This document shows positions 40,509 through 51,542 of a DNA stretch of 64,000 bases, in pieces (the stretch's first letter is position 1; each line of letters opens with the position of its first letter). The DNA lies in the NCBI GenBank assembly GCA_021775915.1, contig JAJFGW010000016.1:1-64000 (forward strand), given 5' to 3'. The stretch is from Alphaproteobacteria bacterium. Lineage in GTDB: Bacteria > Pseudomonadota > Alphaproteobacteria > Micavibrionales > Micavibrionaceae. The notes under the pieces are model-generated. The model ran no database searches. It was not told the origin of the DNA and saw only the letters and a program-made list of their open reading frames with translations. A program made the translations under genes and the position numbers.

Positions 40509-41066
40509 TTATATAGTCATGATATCTTTTTCTTTTTCAGAAAGCTGAGTATCGATTTTTCCTATTAATTCATCAGTCAGCTTCTGAACATCATCAGACA
40601 TACGTTTATGATCGTCTTCAGATATATCACTATCTTTTTCCATCTTCTTCAGCCCGTCCATTCCGTCACGGCGAATATTACGCACTGAAATCCGTGCCGC
40701 TTCCGCATATTTACCGGCTACTTTGGTTAGTTCCTGACGACGTTCTTCATTTAACTCCGGCACAGGCACACGAATAACAGCGCCTTCTGTCTGAGGATTC
40801 AGCCCCAAACCGGATTCACGAATGGCTTTTTCTACGGCCTTCACCGAGCTGGCGTCCCAAACTTGCACCGTCAGCATACGTGGTTCAGGAACATTTACCG
40901 TCCCCACCTGATTAAGCGGCATTTTTGAACCATAAACATCAACCTGCACAGGGTCGAGCATGCCCGCCGAAGCCCTGCCGGTACGCAGACCTGCAAACTC
41001 GTTTTTTAAAACCTCAAAAGCCCCATCCATGCGACGCCTTAAATCGGCCATATCCACTTCAGCCAT
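40509..41066 (-). CDS. frr: Ribosome recycling factor
   Basis: 185 residues, the standard length. Family stretches: [70 protein letters not shown] and RNIRRDGMD. It frees ribosomes after termination together with EF-G. Five bases after pyrH. Confidence 0.97.
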   Translation of the reverse strand: MAEVDMADLRRRMDGAFEVLKNEFAGLRTGRASAGMLDPVQVDVYGSKMPLNQVGTVNVPEPRMLTVQVWDASSVKAVEKAIRESGLGLNPQTEGAVIRVPVPELNEERRQELTKVAGKYAEAARISVRNIRRDGMDGLKKMEKDSDISEDDHKRMSDDVQKLTDELIGKIDTQLSEKEKDIMTI

Positions 41067-41071
41067 GGTTT

Positions 41072-41806
41072 TTATTCCTCTTTCCTGTCTGTTACGATTG
41101 TATAATTACCCTCACCGCGAACAACTTTTCCAAAACTTCCTTTATCTTTAATAGAAAAGACAATAATGGGAATATCATTCTCCCGTGCCAGAGATACCGC
41201 GGTTGCATCCATAACCTTAAGGTCTTTGGTTAAAACATCCAAGTAAGTCAGTGTCTCAAAACGCTGCGCGTCCTTTTCTTTTTCAGGGTCAGCCGTATAA
41301 ACACCGTCAACTTTAGTTCCTTTAATTAGCGCATCACAGTCCATTTCCGTAGCGCGAAGGGCCGCCGGAGTGTCCGTTGTAAAGAAGGGGTTGCCACTGC
41401 CCGCAGCAAAAATAACCACGCGGCCTTTTTCTAAATGACGAAGCGCCCTGCGACGAACATAAGGTTCACAAACAGCTTGCATAGGAATAGCCGACTGCAC
41501 ACGGGTTTCTACTTCAATTTTCTCAAGCGCGGATTGCAGTGCCAGAGCGTTCATCACAGTGCCGAGCATACCGATATAGTCAGCCGTCACACGCTCCATT
41601 CCTTTGGCTGCAACGGAGACACCGCGAAAAATGTTACCGGCCCCAACAACGATACAAATCTCTACGCCCATTTCGATTGTCTCTTTTATATCTTGAGCCA
41701 ACCGGTCAATGGTTTCAGGGTCAATACCAAACTCCCGCGGCCCCATAAGAACCTCACCGGACATTTTCAGAAGAACACGTTTATATTGAGGCGCAAGGTT
41801 GGACAT
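41072..41806 (-). CDS. pyrH: Uridylate kinase
   Basis: The ORF extends to 41905; the ATG at 41804-41806 ([18 protein letters not shown]) gives 244 residues, the normal length. The ATG at 41845 ([10 protein letters not shown]) is a second candidate; neither has a strong ribosome-binding site. Amino-acid-kinase-fold motifs: [42 protein letters not shown] and [14 protein letters not shown]. It phosphorylates UMP to UDP, supplying PyrG. Between tsf and frr, the usual order. Confidence 0.95.
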   Translation of the reverse strand: MSNLAPQYKRVLLKMSGEVLMGPREFGIDPETIDRLAQDIKETIEMGVEICIVVGAGNIFRGVSVAAKGMERVTADYIGMLGTVMNALALQSALEKIEVETRVQSAIPMQAVCEPYVRRRALRHLEKGRVVIFAAGSGNPFFTTDTPAALRATEMDCDALIKGTKVDGVYTADPEKEKDAQRFETLTYLDVLTKDLKVMDATAVSLARENDIPIIVFSIKDKGSFGKVVRGEGNYTIVTDRKEE

Positions 41807-41941
41807 AGGCACAATTTTTTCTTTTGTTACTTTACCAGTTTGCATGACATTACCACTTTTTGAAGTTATTTGAACTGCCTTAATGTAATGACAGCCGCGC
41901 AGCAAAGCAACGCGGCTGTATGCGTTTTCAGTAAATACTTA

Positions 41942-42865
41942 CTAACCGTTCGCTGCTTTAGCAACTTCGGCAGCAAAATCTTCTTCTTCCTTCTCGATCC
42001 CTTCGCCAAGTTGAAAGCGAGCAAAGCCGGTTAATTTAACCGGGCTGCCAATATCACCTGTGGCATCTTCGAGCAATTTAGAAATCTTAGTTTCATTATC
42101 AATCACAAAGATTTGCTCAAGAAGGCAGATTTCTTCATAGAATTTACGCAAACGGCCATCAACCATCTTCTGCGCAATGTCATCTGGTTTACCTTCAGCT
42201 TTCGCTTGCTCCAGCAAAAAGTCTCTTTCTGTCTCCAGAGCGCCGGCATCAACGGATTCTTTATCAAGGTATTTTGGGAACGCTGCGGCCACATGCATGG
42301 CTATTTGCTTACCAAGAGCCTGAAGCTTAGCCTGATCGCCTTCTGATTCCAGCCCGACAAGAACACCTATCTTACCAAGATTATCACCAAGAGCATTGTG
42401 CATATAACCAACAACAGCTCCTGACTTAACTTCCAGAATAGCGCTACGACGCAAGCTCATGTTCTCGCCAATCGTCCCGACAAGGTCGGTCAGAGTATCC
42501 TTAACGCTTTTACCACCTTCAAATTCAGCAGCACCAAGAGTTTCTGCATCAGTGCCACTTTTAAGGGCAATTCCTGAAGTCTTTGTAACAAAGCCCTGAA
42601 ACTGTTCATTCCGCGCAACAAAGTCTGTTTCGGAATTAACCTCAATAACAGCACCTTTATTACCATCAATAGCGATAGCAACAAGCCCCTCAGCCGCAGT
42701 CCGGCTAGATTTTTTTTCTGCTTTGGACATGCCCTTTTTACGCAAAAGGTCAACAGCAGCATCCATATCGCCACCAGCTTCAACCAAAGCACCTTTAGAA
42801 TCCATCATTCCGGCGCCTGTTTTTTCACGAAGCTCTTTAATCATTGCTGTCGTAATATCAGCCAT
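41942..42865 (-). CDS. tsf: Translation elongation factor Ts
   Basis: 307 residues. N-terminal UBA-like domain ([25 protein letters not shown]), then the Tu-interacting core with [14 protein letters not shown], the coiled-coil region and the C-terminal module. It exchanges GDP for GTP on EF-Tu. 27 bases after the rpsB stop and probably co-transcribed with it. Confidence 0.97.
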   Translation of the reverse strand: MADITTAMIKELREKTGAGMMDSKGALVEAGGDMDAAVDLLRKKGMSKAEKKSSRTAAEGLVAIAIDGNKGAVIEVNSETDFVARNEQFQGFVTKTSGIALKSGTDAETLGAAEFEGGKSVKDTLTDLVGTIGENMSLRRSAILEVKSGAVVGYMHNALGDNLGKIGVLVGLESEGDQAKLQALGKQIAMHVAAAFPKYLDKESVDAGALETERDFLLEQAKAEGKPDDIAQKMVDGRLRKFYEEICLLEQIFVIDNETKISKLLEDATGDIGSPVKLTGFARFQLGEGIEKEEEDFAAEVAKAANG

Positions 42866-42892
42866 ATTCTCTATCCTTGTTATTGTTATGGG

Positions 42893-43768
42893 TTAAGCCT
42901 GAGCCGCTTTTTTAACAGTCTCCGCCTTGTCGTCTACAGGCTTTCCCTCAGACTTTTTTTCAGCAATCTCCTTGCCATCCTCTTTAACTGCTTTTTCCTT
43001 AGACTTGGGTGCTTTGCCTTTGGCAGGAAGCCCTTCTTTAGGATTCTTAGCACTACCCGCATCCTTTCCAGCAGAATCCATCTCAGCCTGCAGCCCATCC
43101 AGAACAGAATCTGCAACTAAATTGCAATAAAGCTCAATCGCACGGAAAGAATCATCATTACCTGGAATAGGGAAATCAATGCCCTCTGGGTTAGAATTGG
43201 TATCAATCACACCAAATACTGGAATACCAAGCTTATTGGCTTCCGCAACAGCGATATCTTCTTTATTCGTATCAACAATAAAAAGCGCATCGGGAACGCC
43301 GCCCATCTCCTTAATACCACCAATAGATAGCTCCAGCTTATCTCTCTCACGGCTCATCATCAGAAGTTCTTTTTTGGTATGAGCACTGGTATCGCCGGCA
43401 AAAAGAGTTTCAAGCTCACGCAAGCGGTTAATAGACTTGGATATAGTTTTCCAGTTGGTCATCATACCACCGAGCCAACGATGATTGACGTAGTACTGAC
43501 CGGAGCGTTTAGCAGATTCTTTGATTTTTTCCTGCGCGGAGCGCTTCGTTCCAACAAACAGAACGCGGCCGCCATTTGAAACAATATCGCGTATCCCTTT
43601 AAGAGCAGCGTCAAACATCGGCACTGTTTGTTGTAAATCAATAATATGAACCCCGTTCCGCACACCAAAGATGTACTGCTTCATTTTAGGGTCCCAACGA
43701 CGGGTATGGTGTCCGAAATGAACACCAGCTTCAAGAAGTTCGCGCATAGTAAAAGTGGGCATAGTCAT
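42893..43768 (-). CDS. rpsB: 30S ribosomal protein S2 with charged C-terminal extension
   Basis: 291 residues. The S2 body (about 1-230) has [54 protein letters not shown] and [14 protein letters not shown]. About 60 additional residues at the C-terminus are Lys/Glu/Ala-rich and low in complexity. Such tails occur in several alphaproteobacterial S2 proteins. First gene of rpsB-tsf-pyrH-frr; its 172-base leader holds an 8-base inverted repeat. Confidence 0.97.
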   Translation of the reverse strand: MTMPTFTMRELLEAGVHFGHHTRRWDPKMKQYIFGVRNGVHIIDLQQTVPMFDAALKGIRDIVSNGGRVLFVGTKRSAQEKIKESAKRSGQYYVNHRWLGGMMTNWKTISKSINRLRELETLFAGDTSAHTKKELLMMSRERDKLELSIGGIKEMGGVPDALFIVDTNKEDIAVAEANKLGIPVFGVIDTNSNPEGIDFPIPGNDDSFRAIELYCNLVADSVLDGLQAEMDSAGKDAGSAKNPKEGLPAKGKAPKSKEKAVKEDGKEIAEKKSEGKPVDDKAETVKKAAQA

Positions 43769-43807
43769 GATAATATTCCTTTTCCGGTTATGCCTCTGCG
43801 GAAAGTG

Positions 43808-43827
43808 GTTCTTTCACCTGAAAGAAC
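43808..43827. promoter_or_regulatory. Inverted repeat in the rpsB leader
   Basis: GTTCTTTC-ACCT-GAAAGAAC, perfect 8-base arms with a 4-base loop, 40 bases upstream of the rpsB start codon. No T-run follows on the minus strand, so it is not a simple terminator for dnaE. Leader RNAs of rpsB are autoregulated by S2 in other bacteria; whether this hairpin is such an element is inference. Confidence 0.4.
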
Positions 43828-43940
43828 ACCGGATGGCTGTCATACATATAGGTAATCTGCCGTTTCCGCATGTGTTTTTAGTTGCAGGATTTTTACAGGG
43901 CTATCGCGGGTTTTGCAAGCTTTTTATTAGGTTTAAAGCC

Positions 43941-46900
43941 CTAAAGCTCCTGAATATCTGTAACACCTTCTGCCTTTAGCAGCGCGTTACGTGCCTCAGG
44001 AGAGAACTTCCAACGCCCGGCCAAAGTGATTTCTGCGGTTTCATCGGGCTTAAAGGGAACATAAATGACAATTTTGGCCTGCCCCCTGCCCTCTGCCGCC
44101 AACAATTCCTTAAGCTGGCTGGCTGGTGCGGCAGCCTCCAGATGGATATGAACTTCCTTGATTTTCTGCGCCAAAGATTCATCCAGAGGTCTTATATCCT
44201 GAACGGTATAACGAATTTGGTCTTCTTTTTGCTCGGCAATAACTTTGAGTAATAAAGTTTCACCCGCTTCCAGAATATCATTAGAGCGTGCCAGCAACTC
44301 CGAAAAAAGCATCACCTCATAAACACCGGAGGCATCGGAAAGTTGCAGGAAAGCATATTTATTGCCGGATCTTGGCGAAACCCTGAACTGCTTTTTGGTC
44401 AAAACCCCCGCCATTTCTAGTATAGCGGTATTGCGATGCATCAGCTTTTTCTCAACCTGCGCCACAGAAACAATACCCATGCGCTCAAACTGCTCTGCCT
44501 TAATATCGAGCGGATGGGCGGACAGATAGAAACCAACAGCGTCAAATTCGAGCCTCAACTTCTCTAAAGGATCCCACGGCTCGATAATCGGTAACTCCGG
44601 CATATCAGAAGAGTTACCATTCTCCCCGCCAAATAAACTGGTCTGGCCGCTTTCCTTTTCTGCCGCGAGCATTTGCACATGGCGGAGAATTGTCCCGACG
44701 GCCTCATGCACTTGTGCGCGGTTATCATTCAAGCTGTCAAAAGCCCCGGCACAGATCAATTTTTCAAACTGACGCTTGTTCATACCGCCGGAATCCAGAC
44801 GGCTTGAAAAGTCATTCAGGTTTTTAAAGACGCCATTCTCTTCCCGCTCCTGAACAATGTTTTTCATGGCCTGTTCGCCCACGCCCTTAAGCGCCGCCAA
44901 AGCATAATGTATGGTTTTTCCTTCAACCCTGAATTCAGCATTCGACTTATTAATGTCAGGCGGCAACAGCTTTACCCCCAAACGGTCCAGCTCCTGCTTA
45001 AAAATACTGAGCTTGTCCGTATTGCCCATATCAAGCGTCATCGAAGCCGCCATAAACTCAACTGGATAGTGTGTCTTCAGCCACGCCGTCCAGAGCGCTA
45101 TCAATCCATAACCGGCAGTATGTGCTTTGTTAAAGCCGTAACCGGCAAATTTAGCAATCTGGTCAAAAATATGGTTTGCCTGGTCTTCCGGAATATCATT
45201 ATGTTCCTTAGCACCCTTCACAAAGAGATCACGCTGGGTATCCATCTCTTCCTTGATTTTCTTACCCATCGCCCGGCGCAACAAATCAGCGCCGCCCAAT
45301 GTGTAACCGGCCAAAACCTGTGCCGCCAGCATGACCTGTTCCTGATAAATCATCACACCATATGTATCTTCTGTGATGGGTTTCAGCTTGGGGTGCATAT
45401 AATCAATGTTTTCAGAGTCTTTTAGATTTTGCAGATAAACCGGGATATTCTCCATCGGCCCCGGACGATACAAGGCAATAACAGCGAGAATCTCCTCAAA
45501 ATTACTAACCTTGATTTGCTTACCAAGATCACGCATCCCGGCGCTCTCCATCTGGAAAACTCCGATATTTTCACCACGCGCCAGCATTTGATAAGTTTTC
45601 TCATCATCAAAAGGAATTTGTAGAATATCAATATCCTTGCCCTGAACCTGCTTTATCAAGGAAACGGCCTTATGCACAACGGTCAGAGTTTTGAGGCCAA
45701 GAAAATCGAACTTCACAAGCCCGGCAGGCTCGACATATTTCATATTGAACTGCGTTACCGGCATATCAGAGCGCGGATCGCGATAAAGCGGCAAAAGCTT
45801 GTGCAGCGGCCTGTCACCAATAACAACACCGGCGGCATGCGTTGACGCATGGCGGTAAAGCCCCTCTAGCTGTAACGCAATCTGAATTAGCTTTTGCGAA
45901 GTTTCTTCCTTGTCCCGTTCAGCGCGTAAATCTTTATCCTGTGTTAAGGCCTCCCTTAGCGAGATGGGGTTAGCCGGATTAGCCGGAATCATCTTGGCAA
46001 GGCGATCAACCTGCCCATATGGCATCTGCAAGACACGGCCGACATCGCGCACTACCGCGCGGGCTTGCAATTTTCCGAAGGTAATAATCTGCGCTACATG
46101 GTCATAACCATACTTACCCTGCACATAACGGATAACCTCGTCCCGCCGATCCTGACAGAAATCAATATCGAAATCAGGCATGGAAACACGCTCAGGGTTA
46201 AGCATCCGCTCAAACAGCAACCCAAAAGGAAGCGGATCAATATCGGTGATTTTAAGCGCCCACGCTACAACCGATCCGGCCCCAGACCCCCGCCCCGGCC
46301 CCACGGGGATGTCTTGCTCCTTCGCCCATTTAATAAAATCAGAGACAATCAGGAAATATCCCGGAAACTCCATCTGAATAATAATACCCAGCTCGTATTC
46401 CAGTCGTTCTTTATAGGGAATAGAAATTTCTTTTTTTGCGGACTCGTCCTCATTACCTTTAAAAACAAAATTTTCCAGTCGCCATTGAAGTCCCGCTTCG
46501 GATTGTGCCCGCAATTCTTCAATTTCAGAACGCCCACCTTCGGTTGCAAAAGGTGGCAATATCGGGTCAATCGTGGTGAGAAGAAACCCGCAGCGCTGCG
46601 CAATCACAAGCGTATTGTCTACGGCCTCAGGGATATCTGCGAATAGCTTCCGCATTTCCTTTGCTGATTTAAAGTAATGTTCGGGTGTAACCTTGCGACG
46701 ATCGTCTTCTGTAACGTAGCGCCCGGCACCAATACAAAGCAGCGCGTCATGCGCCTCGTGCATTTCGCGCTTGGGGAAATAACAATCATTCGTGGCAACA
46801 AGCGGAATATCATGCTTGTAAGCCAGCTCAATAAGTGGCTCTTCCACTGTGTTTTCTTCCGGACAGCCATGACGCTGCAACTCTATATACAGCCTGCCCG

Positions 46901-47378
46901 AAAAGGCTTTCTTCAGTCTTTTAAGGACTTCAACCGCCTTCTTTTTCTGATTATGCAATAAGTATTGCGACACAGGCCCCGCCAACCCGCCACTTAAACA
47001 AATCAGCCCTGACTCATTCTCTTCTAACTGTTCCCACGTAATATACGGATTTTCTGTGGCTTCAACCTCTAGATACGAGTCACTGACAAGCTTGCAAAGA
47101 TTGCGGTATCCGGCTTCTGTCTGGGCAAGCAGCACGAGTTGATGCGCCTCAAGCCCCAGATTAACCTGACAGCCGATAACCGGCTGCACTCCGCCCTTTG
47201 CCGCCGCCACAGCAAACTCCAGAGCACCAAACATATTGGCGCTATCGGTAACCGCGACAGCTGGCATATTATTAAGCTGACAAAGCTCTACCAGTTCTTT
47301 CGGACGGATAGCCCCTTCTGCCAATGAAAAGGCGGAATGCAGGTGTAGGTGAATAAAATTTTCAGTTTTGGGAATCAT
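43941..47378 (-). CDS. dnaE: DNA polymerase III subunit alpha
   Basis: 1145 residues, full DnaE1 length. PHP domain at the N-terminus (FIHLHLHSAFSLAEGAI), palm with active-site aspartates in PDFDIDFCQDRRDEVIRYV, GPGRGSGAGSVVAWAL, RHASTHAAGVVIG, YGVMIYQEQVM, and the C-terminal HhH and OB domains. It is the replicative polymerase. It ends 172 bases before rpsB and starts 1 base after the lolD stop. Confidence 0.97.
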   Translation of the reverse strand: MIPKTENFIHLHLHSAFSLAEGAIRPKELVELCQLNNMPAVAVTDSANMFGALEFAVAAAKGGVQPVIGCQVNLGLEAHQLVLLAQTEAGYRNLCKLVSDSYLEVEATENPYITWEQLEENESGLICLSGGLAGPVSQYLLHNQKKKAVEVLKRLKKAFSGRLYIELQRHGCPEENTVEEPLIELAYKHDIPLVATNDCYFPKREMHEAHDALLCIGAGRYVTEDDRRKVTPEHYFKSAKEMRKLFADIPEAVDNTLVIAQRCGFLLTTIDPILPPFATEGGRSEIEELRAQSEAGLQWRLENFVFKGNEDESAKKEISIPYKERLEYELGIIIQMEFPGYFLIVSDFIKWAKEQDIPVGPGRGSGAGSVVAWALKITDIDPLPFGLLFERMLNPERVSMPDFDIDFCQDRRDEVIRYVQGKYGYDHVAQIITFGKLQARAVVRDVGRVLQMPYGQVDRLAKMIPANPANPISLREALTQDKDLRAERDKEETSQKLIQIALQLEGLYRHASTHAAGVVIGDRPLHKLLPLYRDPRSDMPVTQFNMKYVEPAGLVKFDFLGLKTLTVVHKAVSLIKQVQGKDIDILQIPFDDEKTYQMLARGENIGVFQMESAGMRDLGKQIKVSNFEEILAVIALYRPGPMENIPVYLQNLKDSENIDYMHPKLKPITEDTYGVMIYQEQVMLAAQVLAGYTLGGADLLRRAMGKKIKEEMDTQRDLFVKGAKEHNDIPEDQANHIFDQIAKFAGYGFNKAHTAGYGLIALWTAWLKTHYPVEFMAASMTLDMGNTDKLSIFKQELDRLGVKLLPPDINKSNAEFRVEGKTIHYALAALKGVGEQAMKNIVQEREENGVFKNLNDFSSRLDSGGMNKRQFEKLICAGAFDSLNDNRAQVHEAVGTILRHVQMLAAEKESGQTSLFGGENGNSSDMPELPIIEPWDPLEKLRLEFDAVGFYLSAHPLDIKAEQFERMGIVSVAQVEKKLMHRNTAILEMAGVLTKKQFRVSPRSGNKYAFLQLSDASGVYEVMLFSELLARSNDILEAGETLLLKVIAEQKEDQIRYTVQDIRPLDESLAQKIKEVHIHLEAAAPASQLKELLAAEGRGQAKIVIYVPFKPDETAEITLAGRWKFSPEARNALLKAEGVTDIQEL

Positions 47379-47379
47379 C

Positions 47380-48111
47380 CTAGAACGTTAGCACACGACC
47401 GTTCTTGAGTTCCAGCACCCTGTCCATCTGATCGGCAAGATCCATGTTATGAGTGGCTATCAATGCGCCAATTCCCGTATTACGTACTTGCTCAGTCAAA
47501 ATTTCAAATACATCCTCAGAAGTGCCCGGATCAAGATTACCCGTTGGCTCATCAGCCAGCAGGAGCTTTGGGTTTTTGGCCAGCGCCCGGGCGAGGGCAA
47601 CGCGCTGCTGTTCTCCGCCGGAAAGTGTACCAGGGCGGTGATCAAGCCTGTGCGAGAGCCCTAATGTTTCAAGCAAGTGGGCCGCATAATCCCGCGCATC
47701 CTTCTTTTTCTTACCGGCGATAATCTGCGGCAGGATCACATTTTCGATCGCCGAGAATTCCGGCTGCAGATAATGAAACTGATAAATAAAGCCGATAAAG
47801 TCCCGCCGTAACTTTGTACGTTCGGTATCTTCGAGCATCGCCGCATCATGACCATTAATAACAATACGCCCGGTTGTCGGGCTATCCAGCAAGCCAATCA
47901 AATGCAGCAAAGTTGATTTACCGCAACCGCTCGGCCCGACAAGGGCTACCATCTCGCCTTTTTCAATCGACATACTTAGATTATTAAGAATGGTAAGAAC
48001 TTCATCTCCCTGTTTAAAGCTGCGCTCTAAACCCTCAACCTGAAGCAATTTCTGAAGCCGCGCCGTTCTGGATTCCGGCTCCTCAAAAGGTACTATTTTT
48101 TCCTTACTCAT
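47380..48111 (-). CDS. lolD: Lipoprotein-releasing ABC transporter, ATPase LolD
   Basis: 243 residues. Walker [10 protein letters not shown] (59-67), Q-loop [16 protein letters not shown], signature [15 protein letters not shown], Walker [13 protein letters not shown], and the switch His in ATHNMDLA. It powers extraction of lipoproteins from the inner membrane by LolC/E. About 22 extra residues precede the ATPase domain. It overlaps the lolC 3' end by 8 bases. Confidence 0.96.
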   Translation of the reverse strand: MSKEKIVPFEEPESRTARLQKLLQVEGLERSFKQGDEVLTILNNLSMSIEKGEMVALVGPSGCGKSTLLHLIGLLDSPTTGRIVINGHDAAMLEDTERTKLRRDFIGFIYQFHYLQPEFSAIENVILPQIIAGKKKKDARDYAAHLLETLGLSHRLDHRPGTLSGGEQQRVALARALAKNPKLLLADEPTGNLDPGTSEDVFEILTEQVRNTGIGALIATHNMDLADQMDRVLELKNGRVLTF

Positions 48112-49345
48112 ACCTCAACGCCTCTACCGGATCGAGACGAGCGGCACGCCATGCCGGATACAAGGTTGCGAGAATAGAGAGCAAGAAGGCCATAAAAATC
48201 ACAGAACTAACTTCGCCCCAGTTAATTTCGGCGGGTAGTTTTGACAGAAAGTAAATTTCGGCGGCAAACAAATCCGTACCTGTTAGCCCTTCAAGAAATT
48301 GTCTGATGGTCTCAATGTTTTTAGCAAAGGCAACACCTAAAAAAGCACCCACAAACGTTCCTATAAAGCCAATACTCGCCCCCGTAAGAATGAATATTTT
48401 CATCATACTGCGGCGCGTCGCCCCCATGGTACGCATAATCGCAATATCGCTGCCTTTATCCTTAACCAGCATAATCATTGAGGAAATGATATTAAACGCA
48501 GCCACAACAATAATCAGCGTCAGGATCAGGAACATAACATTACGCTCCACCTGTAGCGCGTTAAAGAAGCTGCTATTCATATCGCGCCAGTCATAAACAC
48601 CAGCCTCTCCATTTACAGCAAGAGATACGCCGGCCCTGACACGTTCCAGATTTGCCGGATCAACTGTGAAAACCTCAAGCGACATAACACTGTCCGGTTT
48701 CTGATAAAATTTTTGCGCCGCCTCAAGCGGCATAAAAACAAAACCGCTGTTATATTCATACATCTGGGCATCAAAGATGACACCAATATTATAGCTTCTG
48801 GAACGGGGAATTGTGCCAAACGGACTGACCTTGCCCTTGGGCGCAATCAAGGTGATATCATCACCAACAGTAAGACCCAGCTTATCTGCCATTGCGATAC
48901 CGATAGCAACACTAGTTCCCGTAAAATTATCAATACTGCCAACCGTAATTGACTCAGAGAGTATGGGTTTGCGTGCAAAATCTTCCTGCTCCATCCCCCG
49001 AACCATCACACCACTTGCCGCCCCCCGGCTGGATAGCAATGCCTGCCCCTCTATCATCGGAACAACCATTGTCACGCCTTCAACAGATTCCACTTTTAAT
49101 TTGAGAACTTTGTAATCATGAAGAGGTGCGCTCTGGGAATAAACATTGATATGACCGTTCAACCCCAGAATACGGGTCAGCAACTCGGTACGAAATCCGT
49201 TCATCACCGACATAACAATAATCAGCGTCGCCACACCCAGCATAATGCCCAGAAATGAAAATCCGGCAATAACCGAGACAAAGCCCTCGGTCTTACGTGC
49301 CCGCAAATATCGTCCGGCGACCATTCTTTCAAAAGGTGAAAACAT
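48104..49345 (-). CDS. lolC: Lipoprotein-releasing ABC transporter, permease LolC/LolE
   Basis: 413 residues with the LolC/E layout: a first membrane helix (about 24-50, GFSFLGIMLGVATLIIVMSVMNGF), a large periplasmic domain (about 50-265) and three C-terminal membrane helices. It works with LolD to pass outer-membrane lipoproteins to LolA. Only one permease gene lies here, so it probably acts as a LolF-type homodimer, as in other alphaproteobacteria. A perfect 7-base inverted repeat lies 18 bases upstream of the start. Confidence 0.94.
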   Translation of the reverse strand: MFSPFERMVAGRYLRARKTEGFVSVIAGFSFLGIMLGVATLIIVMSVMNGFRTELLTRILGLNGHINVYSQSAPLHDYKVLKLKVESVEGVTMVVPMIEGQALLSSRGAASGVMVRGMEQEDFARKPILSESITVGSIDNFTGTSVAIGIAMADKLGLTVGDDITLIAPKGKVSPFGTIPRSRSYNIGVIFDAQMYEYNSGFVFMPLEAAQKFYQKPDSVMSLEVFTVDPANLERVRAGVSLAVNGEAGVYDWRDMNSSFFNALQVERNVMFLILTLIIVVAAFNIISSMIMLVKDKGSDIAIMRTMGATRRSMMKIFILTGASIGFIGTFVGAFLGVAFAKNIETIRQFLEGLTGTDLFAAEIYFLSKLPAEINWGEVSSVIFMAFLLSILATLYPAWRAARLDPVEALRYE

Positions 49346-49362
49346 GTTGCTTGATCCAATAC

Positions 49363-49378
49363 CCCTCTAACTAGAGGG
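49363..49378. promoter_or_regulatory. Perfect short inverted repeat upstream of lolC
   Basis: CCCTCTA-AC-TAGAGGG, 7-base arms with a 2-base spacer. No T-run follows on either strand, so it is more like a protein-binding palindrome or a leader hairpin than a terminator. Confidence 0.4.
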
Positions 49379-49448
49379 ATACTGAACCATAAGCACCCTA
49401 AAAATCAACAGTTCATGACATTTGCAAATTACAATTGCATTTTACGAC

Positions 49449-49643
49449 TTAATTTTCAGAAACTTTCTTGTTTTTAGGCGCTTCCTGCAAATATTCATTC
49501 AAAGAGCGCTCCGCCTCTACATTCGAGATTCTCGCTATAAGCTCCTCCATGAGAAGTATTTGCTTTTCCAAAAGCTCGCTATGTGCTGAAAGTAGCTGTA
49601 GAGCCTCTTCTACCTTATTTTCAAAATACTCATTGTTGCTCAT
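49449..49643 (-). CDS. Small coiled-coil protein of unknown function
   Basis: 64 residues, highly charged, almost entirely predicted helix with heptad-like leucines (VEEALQLLSAHSELLEKQILLMEELIARI), then a basic tail. No signal peptide. A very strong ribosome-binding sequence (AGGAGGG nine bases before the ATG) supports that it is translated. It lies between proS and lolC, which are normally adjacent; gaps of 60 and 103 bases flank it. No family recognised; possibly an oligomerising adaptor. Confidence 0.6.
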   Translation of the reverse strand: MSNNEYFENKVEEALQLLSAHSELLEKQILLMEELIARISNVEAERSLNEYLQEAPKNKKVSEN

Positions 49644-49703
49644 TTAAGTTTCCCTCCTAAAATTTGTTTAGTTCCGATGCCAAAGATGCAAAGACTATGC
49701 CAA

Positions 49704-51065
49704 TCAGGCCGCCTTTTTATTAAGTTGAGAAGATTCACGGATCATATCAAGAGCCTGACCGATAGATACTTCGTGTTTTTCGTCACTATCGCGCTTTTTG
49801 AGGGTTACCGTATCACCATCTTGCCTTGATCCTTTTCTGATTTGCCAGGGAATACCTATCAAATCCATATCAGCGAACTTAGCGCCAGGTCGCGCCTTGC
49901 GCTCATCATAAAGAATTTCATCAAAAAACGGTGCCTTGTTAAACTCATCCTGTAATTGTTTATACAATTTCTCACAAAACTCATTGCAAACAGATTCTTC
50001 AGGATCAAGATTTATCAGAGCTATCTTGTAAGGAGCAACATCTTCCGGCCAGATAATACCACTATCATCATGGCTGGCCTCAATTATAGCGCCAACCAAC
50101 CGCGACACACCTATACCGTACGACCCCATTTCAAGCGGTACAACCTCTCCATCTTTGTTTTGGACTGTAGCCTTCATCGGTGCCGAGTATTTCGTACCAA
50201 AATAGAATATATGCCCAACCTCAATACCACGTGCCCGGTTCAGTTGATCTGTCGCTACCGGGCAATTTTCAGGGTCGTGCTTTTCATCTGTAGCAGCATA
50301 AATACTCGTCATTTTTTCATAGTAATCGTTAACATCTTTTTTATTGTCGTAGGACAGCCCCGCAGCCGTAAGATCGACCTCATTCCATTTTTTATCAGCG
50401 AACACCTCGCTCTCACCAGTGTCAGCAAGAATAATAAATTCATGGCTTAAGTCACCACCGATAGGCCCGGTATCCGCCCGCATAGGAAACGCCCGCAAAC
50501 CCATGCGCGTATAAGTCCGCAAATAAGCCAGAAACATTTTCTGATAGGAATAAAGGGCACCTTCATAATCCAGATCAAAGGAGTAGTTATCCTTCATCAG
50601 GAACTCACGCCCCCGCATTACGCCAAAGCGCGGACGAACTTCGTCCCTGAATTTCCACTGAATATGGTACAGGTTTTTTGGTAAATCTTTATAAGAATGA
50701 ACATGCGTACGAACAATGTCTGTAATCATTTCCTCATTGGTAGGCCCGTAGAGCAAATCACGCTCATGACGGTCTTTGATCCTCAGCATTTCTTTGCCGT
50801 AATCTTCGTAACGCCCACTCTCTTTCCACAAATCAGAAGACTGTAATGTCGGCATCAGGATTTCCTGCGCCCCTGTCGCATTCTGTTCTTCACGTACAAT
50901 CTGTTCAATACGCTTTAAAACGCGGAAACCAAGCGGCTGCCATGCATAAATACCGGAGCTTGTTTGCTTCACCATACCCGCGCGCAACATCAATTTATGT
51001 GAAACAATTTCAGCCTCTTTTGGAGACTCTTTTAGCGTCGGCATAAAATATTCAGACATTCTCAT
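49704..51065 (-). CDS. proS: Prolyl-tRNA synthetase, short alphaproteobacterial type
   Basis: 453 residues, a class II synthetase without the roughly 180-residue editing insertion between motifs 2 and 3. Motif 1 region [20 protein letters not shown], motif 2 [19 protein letters not shown], motif 3 [13 protein letters not shown]; anticodon domain at the C-terminus. It charges tRNA-Pro; a separate YbaK/ProX editing factor would be needed for mis-acylated tRNA and is not in the window. Three bases after the secreted-protein gene upstream. Confidence 0.96.
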   Translation of the reverse strand: MRMSEYFMPTLKESPKEAEIVSHKLMLRAGMVKQTSSGIYAWQPLGFRVLKRIEQIVREEQNATGAQEILMPTLQSSDLWKESGRYEDYGKEMLRIKDRHERDLLYGPTNEEMITDIVRTHVHSYKDLPKNLYHIQWKFRDEVRPRFGVMRGREFLMKDNYSFDLDYEGALYSYQKMFLAYLRTYTRMGLRAFPMRADTGPIGGDLSHEFIILADTGESEVFADKKWNEVDLTAAGLSYDNKKDVNDYYEKMTSIYAATDEKHDPENCPVATDQLNRARGIEVGHIFYFGTKYSAPMKATVQNKDGEVVPLEMGSYGIGVSRLVGAIIEASHDDSGIIWPEDVAPYKIALINLDPEESVCNEFCEKLYKQLQDEFNKAPFFDEILYDERKARPGAKFADMDLIGIPWQIRKGSRQDGDTVTLKKRDSDEKHEVSIGQALDMIRESSQLNKKAA

Positions 51066-51068
51066 AAC

Positions 51069-51542
51069 TTAGTATCCTTCACCCCAGATTATTTCTTCTT
51101 CTAACTCTTTGACCGGATGTATAACCGGCACCGGAACAGGTTTAGCAACAGGCTGTTCACTTTCCGGTTTCTTACCACACAGCGCATAAATCTCACTGGT
51201 CAGATCTTTACCGTTAAAAACAACACGGCCTGTTTGGTAAATCTCAATCATACCAACCGGTGCGTCAAGCTCCGTTCCAACCGGAAGAGCTTGATTTAAT
51301 TGCGCCGCAAGATCAATAGTCACCGGTATTTTTATAACATCAATAAAGTTTTCTGCCTTCGCATTTATATCTGCCGCCACAACAGGATTACCATGCACAT
51401 CAACGCCGGGGATATAATCCGCGCTGGTAAAATATTCTTTAACCGGCAAAATCTGGCACAAGGCTTCCTTATTCTGCGCCCATGCCGGAGCAACAATAAA
51501 AGTTGTCATCAACACAAACAATAATATCAGCCTCATTATCAT
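51069..51542 (-). CDS. Secreted protein of unknown function
   Basis: 157 residues. A clear signal peptide (about 1-22, LILLFVLMTTFIVAPAWA-QN) is followed by a domain of about 100 residues with two cysteines (LCQIL and ALCGKK) that may pair, then a proline-rich tail (QPVAKPVPVPVIHPVKEL) ending acidic. The phrase YIPGVDVHGNPVVAADIN suggests a family conserved in this neighbourhood, but I cannot name it. Probably periplasmic. It shares its first base with the stop of the DUF1467 gene and sits 3 bases before proS, so it is in the operon. Confidence 0.7.
   Translation of the reverse strand: MIMRLILLFVLMTTFIVAPAWAQNKEALCQILPVKEYFTSADYIPGVDVHGNPVVAADINAKAENFIDVIKIPVTIDLAAQLNQALPVGTELDAPVGMIEIYQTGRVVFNGKDLTSEIYALCGKKPESEQPVAKPVPVPVIHPVKELEEEIIWGEGY

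Noticed and set aside
43769-43940. Rho-independent terminator after dnaE
   Set aside because: The T-rich stretches here are not preceded by a GC-rich stem on the minus strand; the clear hairpin at 43808-43827 has no T-run.
46065-46646. 193-residue plus-strand ORF inside dnaE
   Set aside because: Antisense to conserved dnaE codons; no ribosome-binding site or recognisable domain.
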